From contig JAEWEO010000032.1 in the NCBI GenBank assembly GCA_023389295.1, positions 1 to 26,479 of the forward strand: 26,479 bases of DNA. The letters run 5' to 3'. Below, one piece after another: positions 16,079-23,782 of the stretch (within the stretch, counting starts at the first letter, position 1; every line of letters begins with the position of its first letter). This DNA comes from Bacillota bacterium. Lineage in GTDB: Bacteria > Bacillota > Clostridia > Lachnospirales > Lachnospiraceae. The translations under genes and the position numbers were made by a program. A model generated the notes under the pieces. It made no database searches, was not told the DNA's origin, and saw only the letters and a list, made by a program, of their open reading frames with translations.

Positions 16079-17008
16079 CTATTGAACCTCCTTCCGAACT
16101 ACTAGTTTTTTCTTTTTGAAAATCGGTATCGAGAGTGCAATTGCTACAACAATAGCCGTTAAAAGCCTTAAATCGTTGGAATTTAATCCAATCTTTAAAA
16201 CTGTAGCAATAATACTTCGATATAGAATAGAGCCTATTACTATAGACATTAATTTAATGGCAAAATTCTTAGGTCGAATGAATAACACTTCCCCGATAAC
16301 AATGGAAGCAAGCGCTATTACAATTGCACCTACACCCATGCTTACATCCGCATAACCTTGGGTCTGCGTTACAAGTGCGCCGGATAGTGCGATTAAACCA
16401 TTGCTTAGAATTAATCCAAAGCTTTTCATTTTATCAGTATTAACTCCCTGTGCTCTTACCATAGCGGAGTTATTACCGGTTGCCCGAATACAACAACCGA
16501 TTTCCGTTCCAAAAAACCAATATAAGAAACTTATCATAAATATAGTAAATACCAAACCTACCAGCAAAGCTACTGAGGTCTGAAGTGTTGAGTCCTTGAT
16601 TCCTAAAGAACTCGCTTTCGGAAATAAATCCTTGATTAAAGAAATAACCGTACTTTGTCCAATGAGCGCTGTATTTGCTTGCCCCATAATTCTTAGATTA
16701 ATGGAGTATAATCCAACCATGGTTAGGATACCGGATAGAATTGCAGGAATCTTAAGCTTTGTATGTAAAAATCCGGTAATTGCTCCTGCTGCCATACCGG
16801 TCATTGTTGCAATGATTAACGTTAAAAAGGGATTCCAATGGTAGTTAACCATTAGTACGGCGCTAATGCTGCCTCCAAGTGCGAAGCTACCTTCACACGA
16901 CATATCGGGAAAATCCAAGATACGAAAGGTAATGTATACACCAAGTGCTAAAATCGCCCAAGTAAGTCCCTGTGATGCCGCTCCATATAATGACATTAAA
17001 TAACCCAT
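16079..17008 (-). CDS. ABC transporter permease (TrpY-like, branched-chain family)
   Basis: A 309-residue integral membrane protein of the BPD_transp_2 family with about 8-9 spans. Landmarks are SQGLTWAILALGVYITFRIL, DFPDMSCEGSFALGGSISAV and the conserved cytoplasmic loop GCCIRATGNNSAMVRAQGVN, which contacts the ATPase. It forms the channel for the substrate delivered by the lipoprotein encoded upstream. It is separated from that gene by 173 bases containing two strong hairpins, and from the ATPase gene by one base. The family includes streptococcal TrpY and clostridial tyrosine/tryptophan importers. Confidence 0.92.
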   Translation of the reverse strand: MGYLMSLYGAASQGLTWAILALGVYITFRILDFPDMSCEGSFALGGSISAVLMVNYHWNPFLTLIIATMTGMAAGAITGFLHTKLKIPAILSGILTMVGLYSINLRIMGQANTALIGQSTVISLIKDLFPKASSLGIKDSTLQTSVALLVGLVFTIFMISFLYWFFGTEIGCCIRATGNNSAMVRAQGVNTDKMKSFGLILSNGLIALSGALVTQTQGYADVSMGVGAIVIALASIVIGEVLFIRPKNFAIKLMSIVIGSILYRSIIATVLKIGLNSNDLRLLTAIVVAIALSIPIFKKKKLVVRKEVQ

Positions 17009-17066
17009 ATATTTTTCCTTTCTATGTTACACAAAATACGAAATTATGTTATTATCCACTCTATTT

Positions 17067-17117
17067 TATAACGGAAAGAAAAAAGACTTTGCATAGCAAA
17101 ATCTTTCTTCTGTTATA
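17067..17117 (-). other. Long RNA hairpin between binding-protein and permease genes
   Basis: TATAAC at 17067 pairs with GTTATA at 17112, and inside it AAAGATTTTGC pairs with GCAAAGTCTTT (one G-T pair) around a 3-base loop, with small mismatches between. On minus it is followed within the stem by TCTTTTTTC. It is likely to stop or stabilise part of the transcripts so that more lipoprotein than permease is made. Confidence 0.6.
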
Positions 17118-17129
17118 CTTCTATTCGAG

Positions 17130-17159
17130 ACAAAAGAGGACTTAATAGGCCTCTTTTGT
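17130..17159 (-). other. Second RNA hairpin after the binding-protein gene
   Basis: ACAAAAGAGG (17130-17139) and CCTCTTTTGT (17150-17159) form a perfect 10-bp stem with a 10-base loop, 22 bases after the lipoprotein stop. It stands in tandem with the longer hairpin and probably protects the 3' end of the lipoprotein message. Confidence 0.6.
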
Positions 17160-17181
17160 AAAGCATATTCAACTAAACCAA

Positions 17182-18138
17182 TTATTTAAGTTCTGCCGGA
17201 ATCTCTATGCCAATCTGTGCTGCTACTTCCTCATTGATTGAGAGCGCATATTCTTCGTCCGGTAAATACCCAATAGGTAACTTATCTGTAGTAGCTTCTC
17301 CCTTAATAATCTTAACTGCCTGTTCTCCCGTTAATCTGCCTAATTTGTAATAATCAATACCATATGTAGCAAGACCGCCTTTGTCAACCATGCCCTCTTC
17401 ACCGCAAATAACCGGAATACCATTTTCATTTGCTACTAAAGCTACCGTTGGCATACCAGCTGCAATAATATTATCGGTAGGCGCGTAGATAACATCTACC
17501 TTGTCAACCAGTGATTGAACCACTTGCTGAATTTCATTGGAGTTTGATACCGTAGCTTCTATTGCAGTAAGTCCGTTTTCTTCGGCTGCTGCTATAGCCA
17601 TGTCAGCCTGAATTTTTGAGTTACTTTCACTTGAGCAGTATAATACGGCTACGTTTTTTGCATCAGGCACTAATTGCTTTAATAATTCAAACTGTCTTTT
17701 CACCGGTGTTAAATCAGAGGTTCCTGATACATTTCCACCAGGTGCTTCATTGGATGCTACTAGACCGGAGGCTGCTGGATCCGTTACCGCTGTTACCAAA
17801 ATCGGAATATCTTTTGTTGCATTAGCAACTGCCTGAGCAGAAGGAGTTGCAATGGCTAGAATCAGATCATTTTCATCATTAATGAGCTTTGTTGCAATGG
17901 TATTGGCCGTGGACTGATCCCCCTGCGCATTTTGAAAATCTATTTTAATATTTTCACCATCTACATATCCTGCGTCTGCTAAAGCATCAACAAATCCTTG
18001 ATAGCTGGCATCAAGTGCCGCGTGAGTTACGAATTGGTTAACACCAATTTTAAATACCTTATCTTTCGAACTGCAACCTGCCAATATGGTGATCGACATA
18101 GCAATTAATAAAATACCGACCAATAACTTTTTCCTCAT
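17182..18138 (-). CDS. ABC transporter substrate-binding lipoprotein (PF04392, TrpX-like)
   Basis: A 318-residue lipoprotein. The signal MRKKLLVGILLIAMSITILA is followed by lipobox LAGC with lipid-bearing Cys22. The mature part has the ABC_sub_bind pattern: FKIGVNQFVTHAALDASYQG, GFVDALADAGYVDGENI, AIATPSAQAVANATKDIPIL and VTAVTDPAASGLV. Characterised relatives bind aromatic amino acids (TrpX in Streptococcus) or other small molecules, so the substrate is probable but not certain. Ribosome site GGAGG precedes the ATG. The promoter with TTGACG and TACACT lies 84-112 bases upstream, and a palindrome lies between it and the gene. It is first in a three-gene operon. Confidence 0.93.
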   Translation of the reverse strand: MRKKLLVGILLIAMSITILAGCSSKDKVFKIGVNQFVTHAALDASYQGFVDALADAGYVDGENIKIDFQNAQGDQSTANTIATKLINDENDLILAIATPSAQAVANATKDIPILVTAVTDPAASGLVASNEAPGGNVSGTSDLTPVKRQFELLKQLVPDAKNVAVLYCSSESNSKIQADMAIAAAEENGLTAIEATVSNSNEIQQVVQSLVDKVDVIYAPTDNIIAAGMPTVALVANENGIPVICGEEGMVDKGGLATYGIDYYKLGRLTGEQAVKIIKGEATTDKLPIGYLPDEEYALSINEEVAAQIGIEIPAELK

Positions 18139-18193
18139 TGAATGATCCTCCTCTTCCTTTTCGTATATCCTTATTACAAAATGCTATTTTGCT

Positions 18194-18205
18194 TTAAAGC
18201 TTTAA
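18194..18205 (-). promoter_or_regulatory. 12-bp palindrome, candidate operator
   Basis: TTAAAGCTTTAA is a perfect palindrome, overlapping the 10-base palindrome GCTTTAAAGC at 18191-18200. It lies about 17-30 bases downstream of the -10 of the ABC operon promoter, a place where a bound repressor would block transcription. The binding protein is unknown, and AT-rich palindromes of this size can arise by chance. Confidence 0.35.
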
Positions 18206-18221
18206 CACTTTTAATGGATAA

Positions 18222-18250
18222 AGTGTACTATTAATTTTGAATTTCGTCAA
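18222..18250 (-). promoter_or_regulatory. Promoter of the ABC transporter operon
   Basis: On minus, TTGACG (18245-18250), exactly 17 bases, then TACACT (18222-18227). The predicted start gives a leader of about 77 bases. No T-box or amino-acid riboswitch was recognised in it. Confidence 0.68.
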
Positions 18251-18318
18251 TACTTTTTTTATATTTTTTAATACTTATGACTTACATTGTCCTTCACATA
18301 TATTTCTTTAATACAACA

Positions 18319-18359
18319 TAAAAATCAGGAGACTGTATGAAAGCTTACATCTCCTGATT
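18319..18359 (-). terminator. Terminator of the greA transcript
   Basis: AATCAGGAGA(C)TGTA pairs with TACATCTCCTGATT, with one bulged base and an 8-base loop. On minus it is followed by TTTTTATG. It lies about 180 bases after the greA stop, so the greA message has a long 3' part. Confidence 0.8.
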
Positions 18360-18401
18360 ATTTCGTCTTCTATATCATTACTTTACAGCCTTTTAAGACT
18401 T

Positions 18402-18441
18402 TTATCCACAGTAAGGCTAAAAAACAGAGGAGTTATCAACA
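18402..18441 (+). promoter_or_regulatory. Two DnaA-box-like sequences in tandem
   Basis: TTATCCACA (18402-18410) is an exact DnaA box, and TTATCAACA (18433-18441), in the same orientation 31 bases later, differs at one position. They lie in the long untranslated part after greA. Two sites are few; no AT-rich unwinding element or replication gene is next to them, so this is not an origin. They could be a DnaA-titration or regulatory site, or chance. Confidence 0.3.
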
Positions 18442-18536
18442 TTACTACTTGTTCCTTCCACCGCATAATTTACTTTAACCTTCCCTTTGTTTTCCTCCAA
18501 TAATTCTCTGTTTAGAAAGGTATATGGGTACCTCGT

Positions 18537-19040
18537 TTAATATTTGCAAAGTTCATCGGTACCATCATCCTCTAGCTTTTCAATTTTTTTGATAATAACA
18601 TCATAGGAATAGGTGTCATTTACTTTTACCGTTACCTTATCACCTACTTTATGATGCAACAAGGCTTTACCAAGAGGAGAGTCTATACTAATTCGTCCCT
18701 TTGTTGCATTTGCCCTGACGGTAGTTACTATTTTAAAGGTCTCTTCCTCCTCATCCTCCGGTATATAGAAGGTTACTAAATCATTAAGACCCACTTCGTC
18801 CTCACTGGAATCCTCCGAGATTATCTTAGCCGTTTTTATCATTCTCTCCAAATATCTTATCCGGCTTTCATTTTGGTTCTTATACTGTTTTGCTGCCTTA
18901 TACTCAAAGTTTTCGCTCAGGTCACCATGCGCTCTTGCCTCTTGAACATCTATAATTGCTTCTTTTCTTACCACAAGCTTGCGATATTCAATCTCATCTT
19001 GCATTCTTTTCACATCTTTTTCCGTTATTTTATCATACAT
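18537..19040 (-). CDS. greA: Transcript cleavage factor GreA
   Basis: A 167-residue Gre factor. The N-terminal coiled coil contains the catalytic tip EARAHGDLSENFEYKAA (residues 34-50), with the acidic pair carried by GDLSEN. The C-terminal FKBP-like domain has GRISIDSPLGKALLHHKVGD. GreA enters the secondary channel of RNA polymerase and stimulates cleavage of backtracked transcripts. The ribosome site AGGAAGGGG is rather far (about 12 bases) from the ATG. After the TAA stop the same frame stays open for 39 more codons with a hydrophilic, coding-like composition (see findings). It has its own promoter and terminator and stands between the ABC operon and the polysaccharide cluster. Confidence 0.95.
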   Translation of the reverse strand: MYDKITEKDVKRMQDEIEYRKLVVRKEAIIDVQEARAHGDLSENFEYKAAKQYKNQNESRIRYLERMIKTAKIISEDSSEDEVGLNDLVTFYIPEDEEEETFKIVTTVRANATKGRISIDSPLGKALLHHKVGDKVTVKVNDTYSYDVIIKKIEKLEDDGTDELCKY

Positions 19041-19122
19041 AGCGATTTCTTTGCCCCTTCCTATTGTACTTATTTTTTATGTAACTTATGTTGTTTACTA
19101 ATGTTCGCTCTTAATGAATCTT

Positions 19123-19151
19123 ATGATAAACTAGATTTCATTTACCGGCAA
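19123..19151 (-). promoter_or_regulatory. Promoter of greA
   Basis: On minus, TTGCCG (19146-19151), exactly 17 bases, then TATCAT (19123-19128), about 83 bases before the greA start. No clear terminator separates the last polysaccharide-cluster gene from this promoter, so some read-through into greA is possible. Confidence 0.5.
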
Positions 19152-19176
19152 CTGCTTTTCCATCTCCTTGGCGTTA

Positions 19177-20163
19177 CTATTTTACCCTTGGAAAATCCTT
19201 ACCAAACGGGCCTTCAAAATACCTCATATAACTAATACATGGCTTAATATTTTTAATGTACCATTTTAGGTATTCCTGTTCCGAAAGCAAAATATCGTTT
19301 AAGAATTTTTTGCATGCCATTTTACTGCTCAGTTTAGTTGAATTCGATAATAAAGCTCCCATAACCTTTCGGATTAGAATTACTCTGGTCAATCCGATGA
19401 TATGGTTCGTTATATAGCTATACATGGATCTATGAATTGATATTTGCTTCAAATATTGAAGAAATAGCCTCGGTTTAAACTCTAAGGTCGATAAATCAAA
19501 GGATAAATCAAGAATGTCTAATAGTAACCATTTATTTTCTTCCATCGCATATTCAAAATCATAAAAATAAACATTATTATCATACCCTGTAATGATGTTG
19601 TTATAATAAAAAAGATCATTGTGCATGAGTATTGTATGCTTATATTTTTTAATCATAATTACATTTTTTAGAGTAATCCAAATACATCGAAGGGAGATCC
19701 TAATATCTTTGGGAGATTTTATGAGTAAGAAGGACCAGCGAAATATCTTACAAGGGACCTTACAATACCACCTCATAAGAATCTTTTTTAGTAGGTTCGT
19801 CTCTATTTTAATTTTGCAGAATTGAAATTCTAATAAGGCTGTTATAAAATCAGAGGTTGAGATTATCCTTTTATCCCAACCACGTGTCCCATCAATGTGC
19901 TCTAAAACCATATAACTTTTTCCATCGGAATGAATTAATTTGGGATGGTTTAATAGCGTAAAGGATTGATACTCTAAACTATGATATACTTTTATTTCAT
20001 TTTCAAATGCCAAACATCTCCCTCTCTTTATGTAATCAATTAATCTTCTTACAAAAGAGAGCTTTAGTATTTTAACAATATAGCGATTATGATCTGTTCT
20101 AACATAAGAAACATCCTTTACCAATTGATACGATTGGTAGTTTTCTACCCTAAGTTCCTTCAT
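19177..20163 (-). CDS. Aminoglycoside-phosphotransferase / lipopolysaccharide-kinase-fold protein
   Basis: A 328-residue protein of the protein-kinase-like APH fold. The catalytic loop is MHNDLFYYNN (180-189), with His181, Asp183 and Asn188 as in HxDxxxxN, and the metal-binding motif is FYDFEYA (Asp202). A likely ATP-binding lysine is in YIVKILK near residue 31. Relatives phosphorylate sugars in lipopolysaccharide core (WaaY/RfaP type), choline (LicA) or antibiotics. At the end of a polysaccharide cluster, modification of a surface glycan is more likely than drug resistance. The region is very AT-rich. The start is unclear: ATG 20163 lacks a ribosome site, while a strong AAGGAGG (20199-20205) stands before an in-frame ATA at 20190. 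I keep the ATG. The product is real, the substrate unknown. Confidence 0.75.
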   Translation of the reverse strand: MKELRVENYQSYQLVKDVSYVRTDHNRYIVKILKLSFVRRLIDYIKRGRCLAFENEIKVYHSLEYQSFTLLNHPKLIHSDGKSYMVLEHIDGTRGWDKRIISTSDFITALLEFQFCKIKIETNLLKKILMRWYCKVPCKIFRWSFLLIKSPKDIRISLRCIWITLKNVIMIKKYKHTILMHNDLFYYNNIITGYDNNVYFYDFEYAMEENKWLLLDILDLSFDLSTLEFKPRLFLQYLKQISIHRSMYSYITNHIIGLTRVILIRKVMGALLSNSTKLSSKMACKKFLNDILLSEQEYLKWYIKNIKPCISYMRYFEGPFGKDFPRVK

Positions 20164-20203
20164 GATTGTACTAACATCTGTTTTCTTTATAGGCTTAGCC
20201 TCC

Positions 20204-21718
20204 TTACGATGAACGATGGTATTTTATTTTCATTGGTATACGACTTAGTAGCTGCCGTACTTTATCTGAACTTAAGGCTTTACGGATGGCACTTTTATTT
20301 GTTATATAAATAAAAGCTAAATATGTTAATAAGATCAGCATTTTATAACATAAGTTTTTCCAACTAAAAACTGTCAGATATCTTGTATAACTAAATATTA
20401 ATCCGGTCCCCATAAATATTAAGCTTGGAACTATGATTTTTAACATTCCTATTACTTTATATCCAATATCATTATATTTTTTACATATGGTTACTACGAT
20501 TGATACTACAATAACTTTCGCGATAATAAATGACAACGCCGCCCCATACATACCAAATTTCGGTACCAGAACAAAGGCTAGTAAAATGTCTGCAAAGCTA
20601 CCTGTTAATGTAGCTATAAAAATTTTTTTGGCTGCACTCTTGTAATAGAACAAAATATTTACATGAAAATAATAGATTGATTTAACAGAAAATCCTACCA
20701 CCAAGACGGGGATCACCGTCCACGATAGAATATATTTTTCACTTGTCATAATAAGAATGACTTCCTGTGAAAACAATCCAATTCCCATATAAAGAAGCGA
20801 GTATACAATCAATAAAATATTTGATAGACTAACGATTGATTTTTTATCTACGTCCTCTTTTGTATTCATCATGTCATAGAACCAAGGTGTAAATGCTTGA
20901 TTTACTGACACTTGTACAACATCAATAATTGCACTAAATTGGGAAGCAATACCGTACAAACCTACTGAGGCTAGTGAGGTACTATTATTAATGAAAATTT
21001 GTGTAGTAAAATTCGCAATTTGTGTTGATAAATTATGAGGCATAATCGGTATCGAATAGGTTAACGCTTCTTTTAAAATCTTAAAATCTATCCCAAGAAC
21101 TATGAGTTTACTCCTCTTAAGATCAATCATCATGTAGACAAAATATCCTACGTTAATTATGAGTGTCGTTAGTAATACACCCGTAGCCCCAAGCTTTAAG
21201 ATACCGATAAAGAATAAAACAATTCCTACCTGAAGGGCAAATAGAATTAAGTTGATCATTGCTAACTTCTTACCCTTTTGCATACTTTGTAAAATATTCT
21301 GATGAACGGTATGCAAAGCTAGAAAGATTAGTGTTACTAATGCAAGTAATACGACGGGATAGAAAGTAATTCCCTTAAAAAATAGTGCTATCAGAAGATT
21401 ATCAAAAATAAATCCGGCTCCAATAAATAATCCACCTGAGATCATAATGAACGTTATAATGGAACCATAAAATCTCTTTAGCTTTTCTCCATCCTCTTTA
21501 TAATCAGTATAGAAGCGTATGATTGCGGAATATAAAGAAAAAGCTATAATAAAAGTAGCTACACTTGTAAATCCACTTACTAGATTCGTAATACCGTAAT
21601 CTTTGGGCAGCAAAAACTTTGTATAAATGGGTAACAAAAGGAACCCGATTGCTTTCACTAATAAGGAACTAAAAATATATAAAAATGAATTTTCTAATAC
21701 CTTTTTCTGTGTGCTCAT
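20204..21718 (-). CDS. Wzx-like polysaccharide flippase (MOP superfamily)
   Basis: A 504-residue membrane protein with about 12-14 predicted spans, the usual size for Wzx/RfbX flippases. It opens LENSFLYIFSSLLVKAIGFL and LPIYTKFLLPKDYGITNLV, the classical start of the family, and contains GLYGIASQFSAIIDVVQVSV with NQAFTPWFYDMM. The family moves lipid-linked oligosaccharide repeat units across the cytoplasmic membrane. Its ATG overlaps the CapA stop in an ATGA junction, so the two are translationally coupled. Together with the Wzy-like gene it indicates a Wzx/Wzy-dependent pathway. Confidence 0.93.
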   Translation of the reverse strand: MSTQKKVLENSFLYIFSSLLVKAIGFLLLPIYTKFLLPKDYGITNLVSGFTSVATFIIAFSLYSAIIRFYTDYKEDGEKLKRFYGSIITFIMISGGLFIGAGFIFDNLLIALFFKGITFYPVVLLALVTLIFLALHTVHQNILQSMQKGKKLAMINLILFALQVGIVLFFIGILKLGATGVLLTTLIINVGYFVYMMIDLKRSKLIVLGIDFKILKEALTYSIPIMPHNLSTQIANFTTQIFINNSTSLASVGLYGIASQFSAIIDVVQVSVNQAFTPWFYDMMNTKEDVDKKSIVSLSNILLIVYSLLYMGIGLFSQEVILIMTSEKYILSWTVIPVLVVGFSVKSIYYFHVNILFYYKSAAKKIFIATLTGSFADILLAFVLVPKFGMYGAALSFIIAKVIVVSIVVTICKKYNDIGYKVIGMLKIIVPSLIFMGTGLIFSYTRYLTVFSWKNLCYKMLILLTYLAFIYITNKSAIRKALSSDKVRQLLSRIPMKIKYHRSS

Positions 21719-22851
21719 TTTACTCGTGCCACCTCATTTTTTAACCCTGCCAGCAATAATTCCCTATGTGCTTCACATTCTATGAAATTTAAAATGGAAA
21801 GTACCTTATCTTTCGGATACTTCTTCTTTATGATTTTACCCTTTAATAAATGACGGTCTATTCGAGACATCCATTTCCCTAATCCGGATATCATTAACAG
21901 ATAGGAGTGCCTATTCTCCTTAGCAAATTTATTATACTGTTGCTTTAAGAAATCCTCCTGTAATATCTCATGGGATCGGTTACAAAATTCTTCTAGGATC
22001 TTATCTGCTTCCTCTCTCTTTGCCAAACGCACGAATGCACCTGTTTTCACCAAAGGAATATATTCAATATGATGGCCTTCCATATTAATAACTACTTTAA
22101 TTAGTAAACTTGTCATCCAATATTCACTATCTACATAATCAAATAAAAGATTTCCCTGTCCATATACAATGGTTGCCTCTTCATATTCCTCAAAGCAACC
22201 AATGCAGTGGCTATGCTGACATATGACTAAATCCGCACCCTTTTGAACCATTTTCCTGCAAATTTTCTGAAGGTTAGGGGATGAATAACGGTATTCTTCT
22301 TTACCTGCGTGATATAAAACAATTACGTAGTCGCACTCTTCCTTTAGATCATAGATGTGATCTAAGCTTTCCAGCGGATCAAAGGGGTTTGCTCCCGGTG
22401 CACTTTCTGTAGCAATTGAAAATTCATGCTCAGCACAAGCATATACCCCTATTTTTAGTCCACAACGTTCAAATATATAAGGTTTACAGGCATCACTAAT
22501 ATGATCACCAACTCCAACATACGCAATTTCAAAATCTTCCAGTATCTGCTGGGTAGTTTTTAATCCCTCATACCCTTGATCAAGAATATGGTTATTAGCC
22601 AGAGTTAATAGTGAGGGATTTAGACTTTTGATTCCCTTTATTGTATTCACCGGAGCCCTAAAATTAGGTCCACATTTTGGTATAGGATTTTCCTTATTCG
22701 TAATTGGTACCTCTAAATTAAATATGCGAAGGTCTGCTCCCCTCCATAATGAAAGTAAATCCTCACCAAATAACGTAGTTGCATCTCCATCACAAAACAA
22801 GCTATGATTAGACTCTGTTGGTACTAAATCTCCCCCTATTAATAATTCCAT
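21715..22851 (-). CDS. CapA-like metallophosphoesterase-fold protein (poly-gamma-glutamate capsule family)
   Basis: A 378-residue protein of the CapA/PGA_cap family. It shows the whole set of metal-site motifs in order: GGDLVP (6-11), FNLEVPIT (44-51), LANNHILDQG (84-93), YHAGKEEY (180-187), CQHSHC (211-216) and YGQGNLLFD (230-238). There is no signal peptide or membrane span, unlike B. subtilis CapA/PgsA, so it may act in the cytosol. The frame opens at 22860 with GTG; ATG 22851 has AGAGAGG 8 bases before it and is preferred. It overlaps the ATP-grasp gene by about 44 bases and the flippase by 4. In polyglutamate capsule systems CapA supports synthesis or export of the polymer; here a link to amino-acid-modified polysaccharide is inferred from its partner. 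Confidence 0.88.
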   Translation of the reverse strand: MELLIGGDLVPTESNHSLFCDGDATTLFGEDLLSLWRGADLRIFNLEVPITNKENPIPKCGPNFRAPVNTIKGIKSLNPSLLTLANNHILDQGYEGLKTTQQILEDFEIAYVGVGDHISDACKPYIFERCGLKIGVYACAEHEFSIATESAPGANPFDPLESLDHIYDLKEECDYVIVLYHAGKEEYRYSSPNLQKICRKMVQKGADLVICQHSHCIGCFEEYEEATIVYGQGNLLFDYVDSEYWMTSLLIKVVINMEGHHIEYIPLVKTGAFVRLAKREEADKILEEFCNRSHEILQEDFLKQQYNKFAKENRHSYLLMISGLGKWMSRIDRHLLKGKIIKKKYPKDKVLSILNFIECEAHRELLLAGLKNEVARVK

Positions 22852-23767
22852 CCTTATCACCTCTCTTATTCTTTGTAGGCAACTTAATCCATTCTCCTAC
22901 GATATAATCATCAACCTCATGAAAGTAGTGAATGAATCCGGCACAAAAATATAAGGTTAACTCCCCAAAATATAATTTATTATCAACGATATACCAATCC
23001 ACTCGAATATGGGCAATGTTAGCGGCTAACTTTTCTGATAATTCAATCATCTGATCAAGTAACAAAGGTTTCTCATAGGCTTCAATAAAGGGAGGGAAAT
23101 CATGCATCAATGTTGATCTGTCCCAGTCCGGAGTAAAGGTTGTTAACTTATGATTGTTATTAAACCTACCGGTGTGTACCTCAATCAGCTTAGCCTTTCC
23201 ATCAAAACATAATACCTTAAAGTCATCCGGTACTTTTCCTGTATCTGTAATAAAAGCTTCACATATGATTTTGGGCTTTATATATTTATAAGGCCATTCA
23301 CGATGTAGCCAGTAATACCTGCGTTTCATCCATCTGTTGACGGTCTTTCTTAGTACTCTCATGTTAATCTCATTTTTGTCTTTACATATGTAGATATCTC
23401 CTGAAGTATGGTTGGGTTTTAGGACAAATTGATTTGGAAGCTTGCTAAAATCAATTTCATCAAAATGATCATATACTCCATAAAGAGGGATGAGATATTC
23501 CTCACCAATTTTCTTCTTAATATAGTTTCTAACTTTGTATTTATCAACCATTCGTATGTATTCCGGTCTTCTATCATATAATTTGAGCCATTGCAGCTTC
23601 TCAGAGAAGGTACTAGGATTCTTTAAGTTGAGCTTCTTTCCATTTGTAACTCTGTACTTCATCTTCAAGTAGATTTTATCCGGGATAATCCAAAATAATT
23701 TTCTGCTCAGAATAAAACAAATAATATCCCTAGGATCCTTCTTTAATCTTTTTATTTTATCCAACAT
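22808..23767 (-). CDS. TupA-like ATP-grasp protein
   Basis: A 319-residue ATP-grasp enzyme of the TupA family. It has the family opening KLNLKNPSTFSEKLQWLKLY and DRRPEYIRMVDKYKVRNYI. ATP-binding elements are FVLKPNHTSGDIYICK (114-129) and IRVDWYIVDNKLYFGELTLY (254-273), the last with the metal-holding Asp257 and Glu269. ATP-grasp enzymes join a carboxylate to an amine or thiol through an acyl phosphate. TupA was named in teichuronopeptide synthesis in an alkaliphilic Bacillus. So amide linkage of an amino acid or similar group to a cell-surface sugar acid is the natural guess; acceptor and donor are unknown. GAGG lies about 9 bases before the ATG. It overlaps capA, implying coupled translation. 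Confidence 0.88.
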   Translation of the reverse strand: MLDKIKRLKKDPRDIICFILSRKLFWIIPDKIYLKMKYRVTNGKKLNLKNPSTFSEKLQWLKLYDRRPEYIRMVDKYKVRNYIKKKIGEEYLIPLYGVYDHFDEIDFSKLPNQFVLKPNHTSGDIYICKDKNEINMRVLRKTVNRWMKRRYYWLHREWPYKYIKPKIICEAFITDTGKVPDDFKVLCFDGKAKLIEVHTGRFNNNHKLTTFTPDWDRSTLMHDFPPFIEAYEKPLLLDQMIELSEKLAANIAHIRVDWYIVDNKLYFGELTLYFCAGFIHYFHEVDDYIVGEWIKLPTKNKRGDKDGIINRGRFSTNRV

Positions 23768-23782
23768 ACTCCATACCTCTTT

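Noticed and set aside
18402..18441. A replication origin at the DnaA-like boxes
   Set aside because: Only two boxes, no AT-rich unwinding element beside them, and no dnaA or dnaN nearby.
18383..18466. 27-codon minus-strand open frame starting MRWKEQVVML
   Set aside because: AAGG-type site is too far (about 12 bases), the frame is short and overlaps the greA downstream region; no support for a real gene.
19177..20163. Antibiotic-resistance aminoglycoside phosphotransferase
   Set aside because: The fold matches, but the context is a polysaccharide cluster and there are no resistance-island or mobile features.
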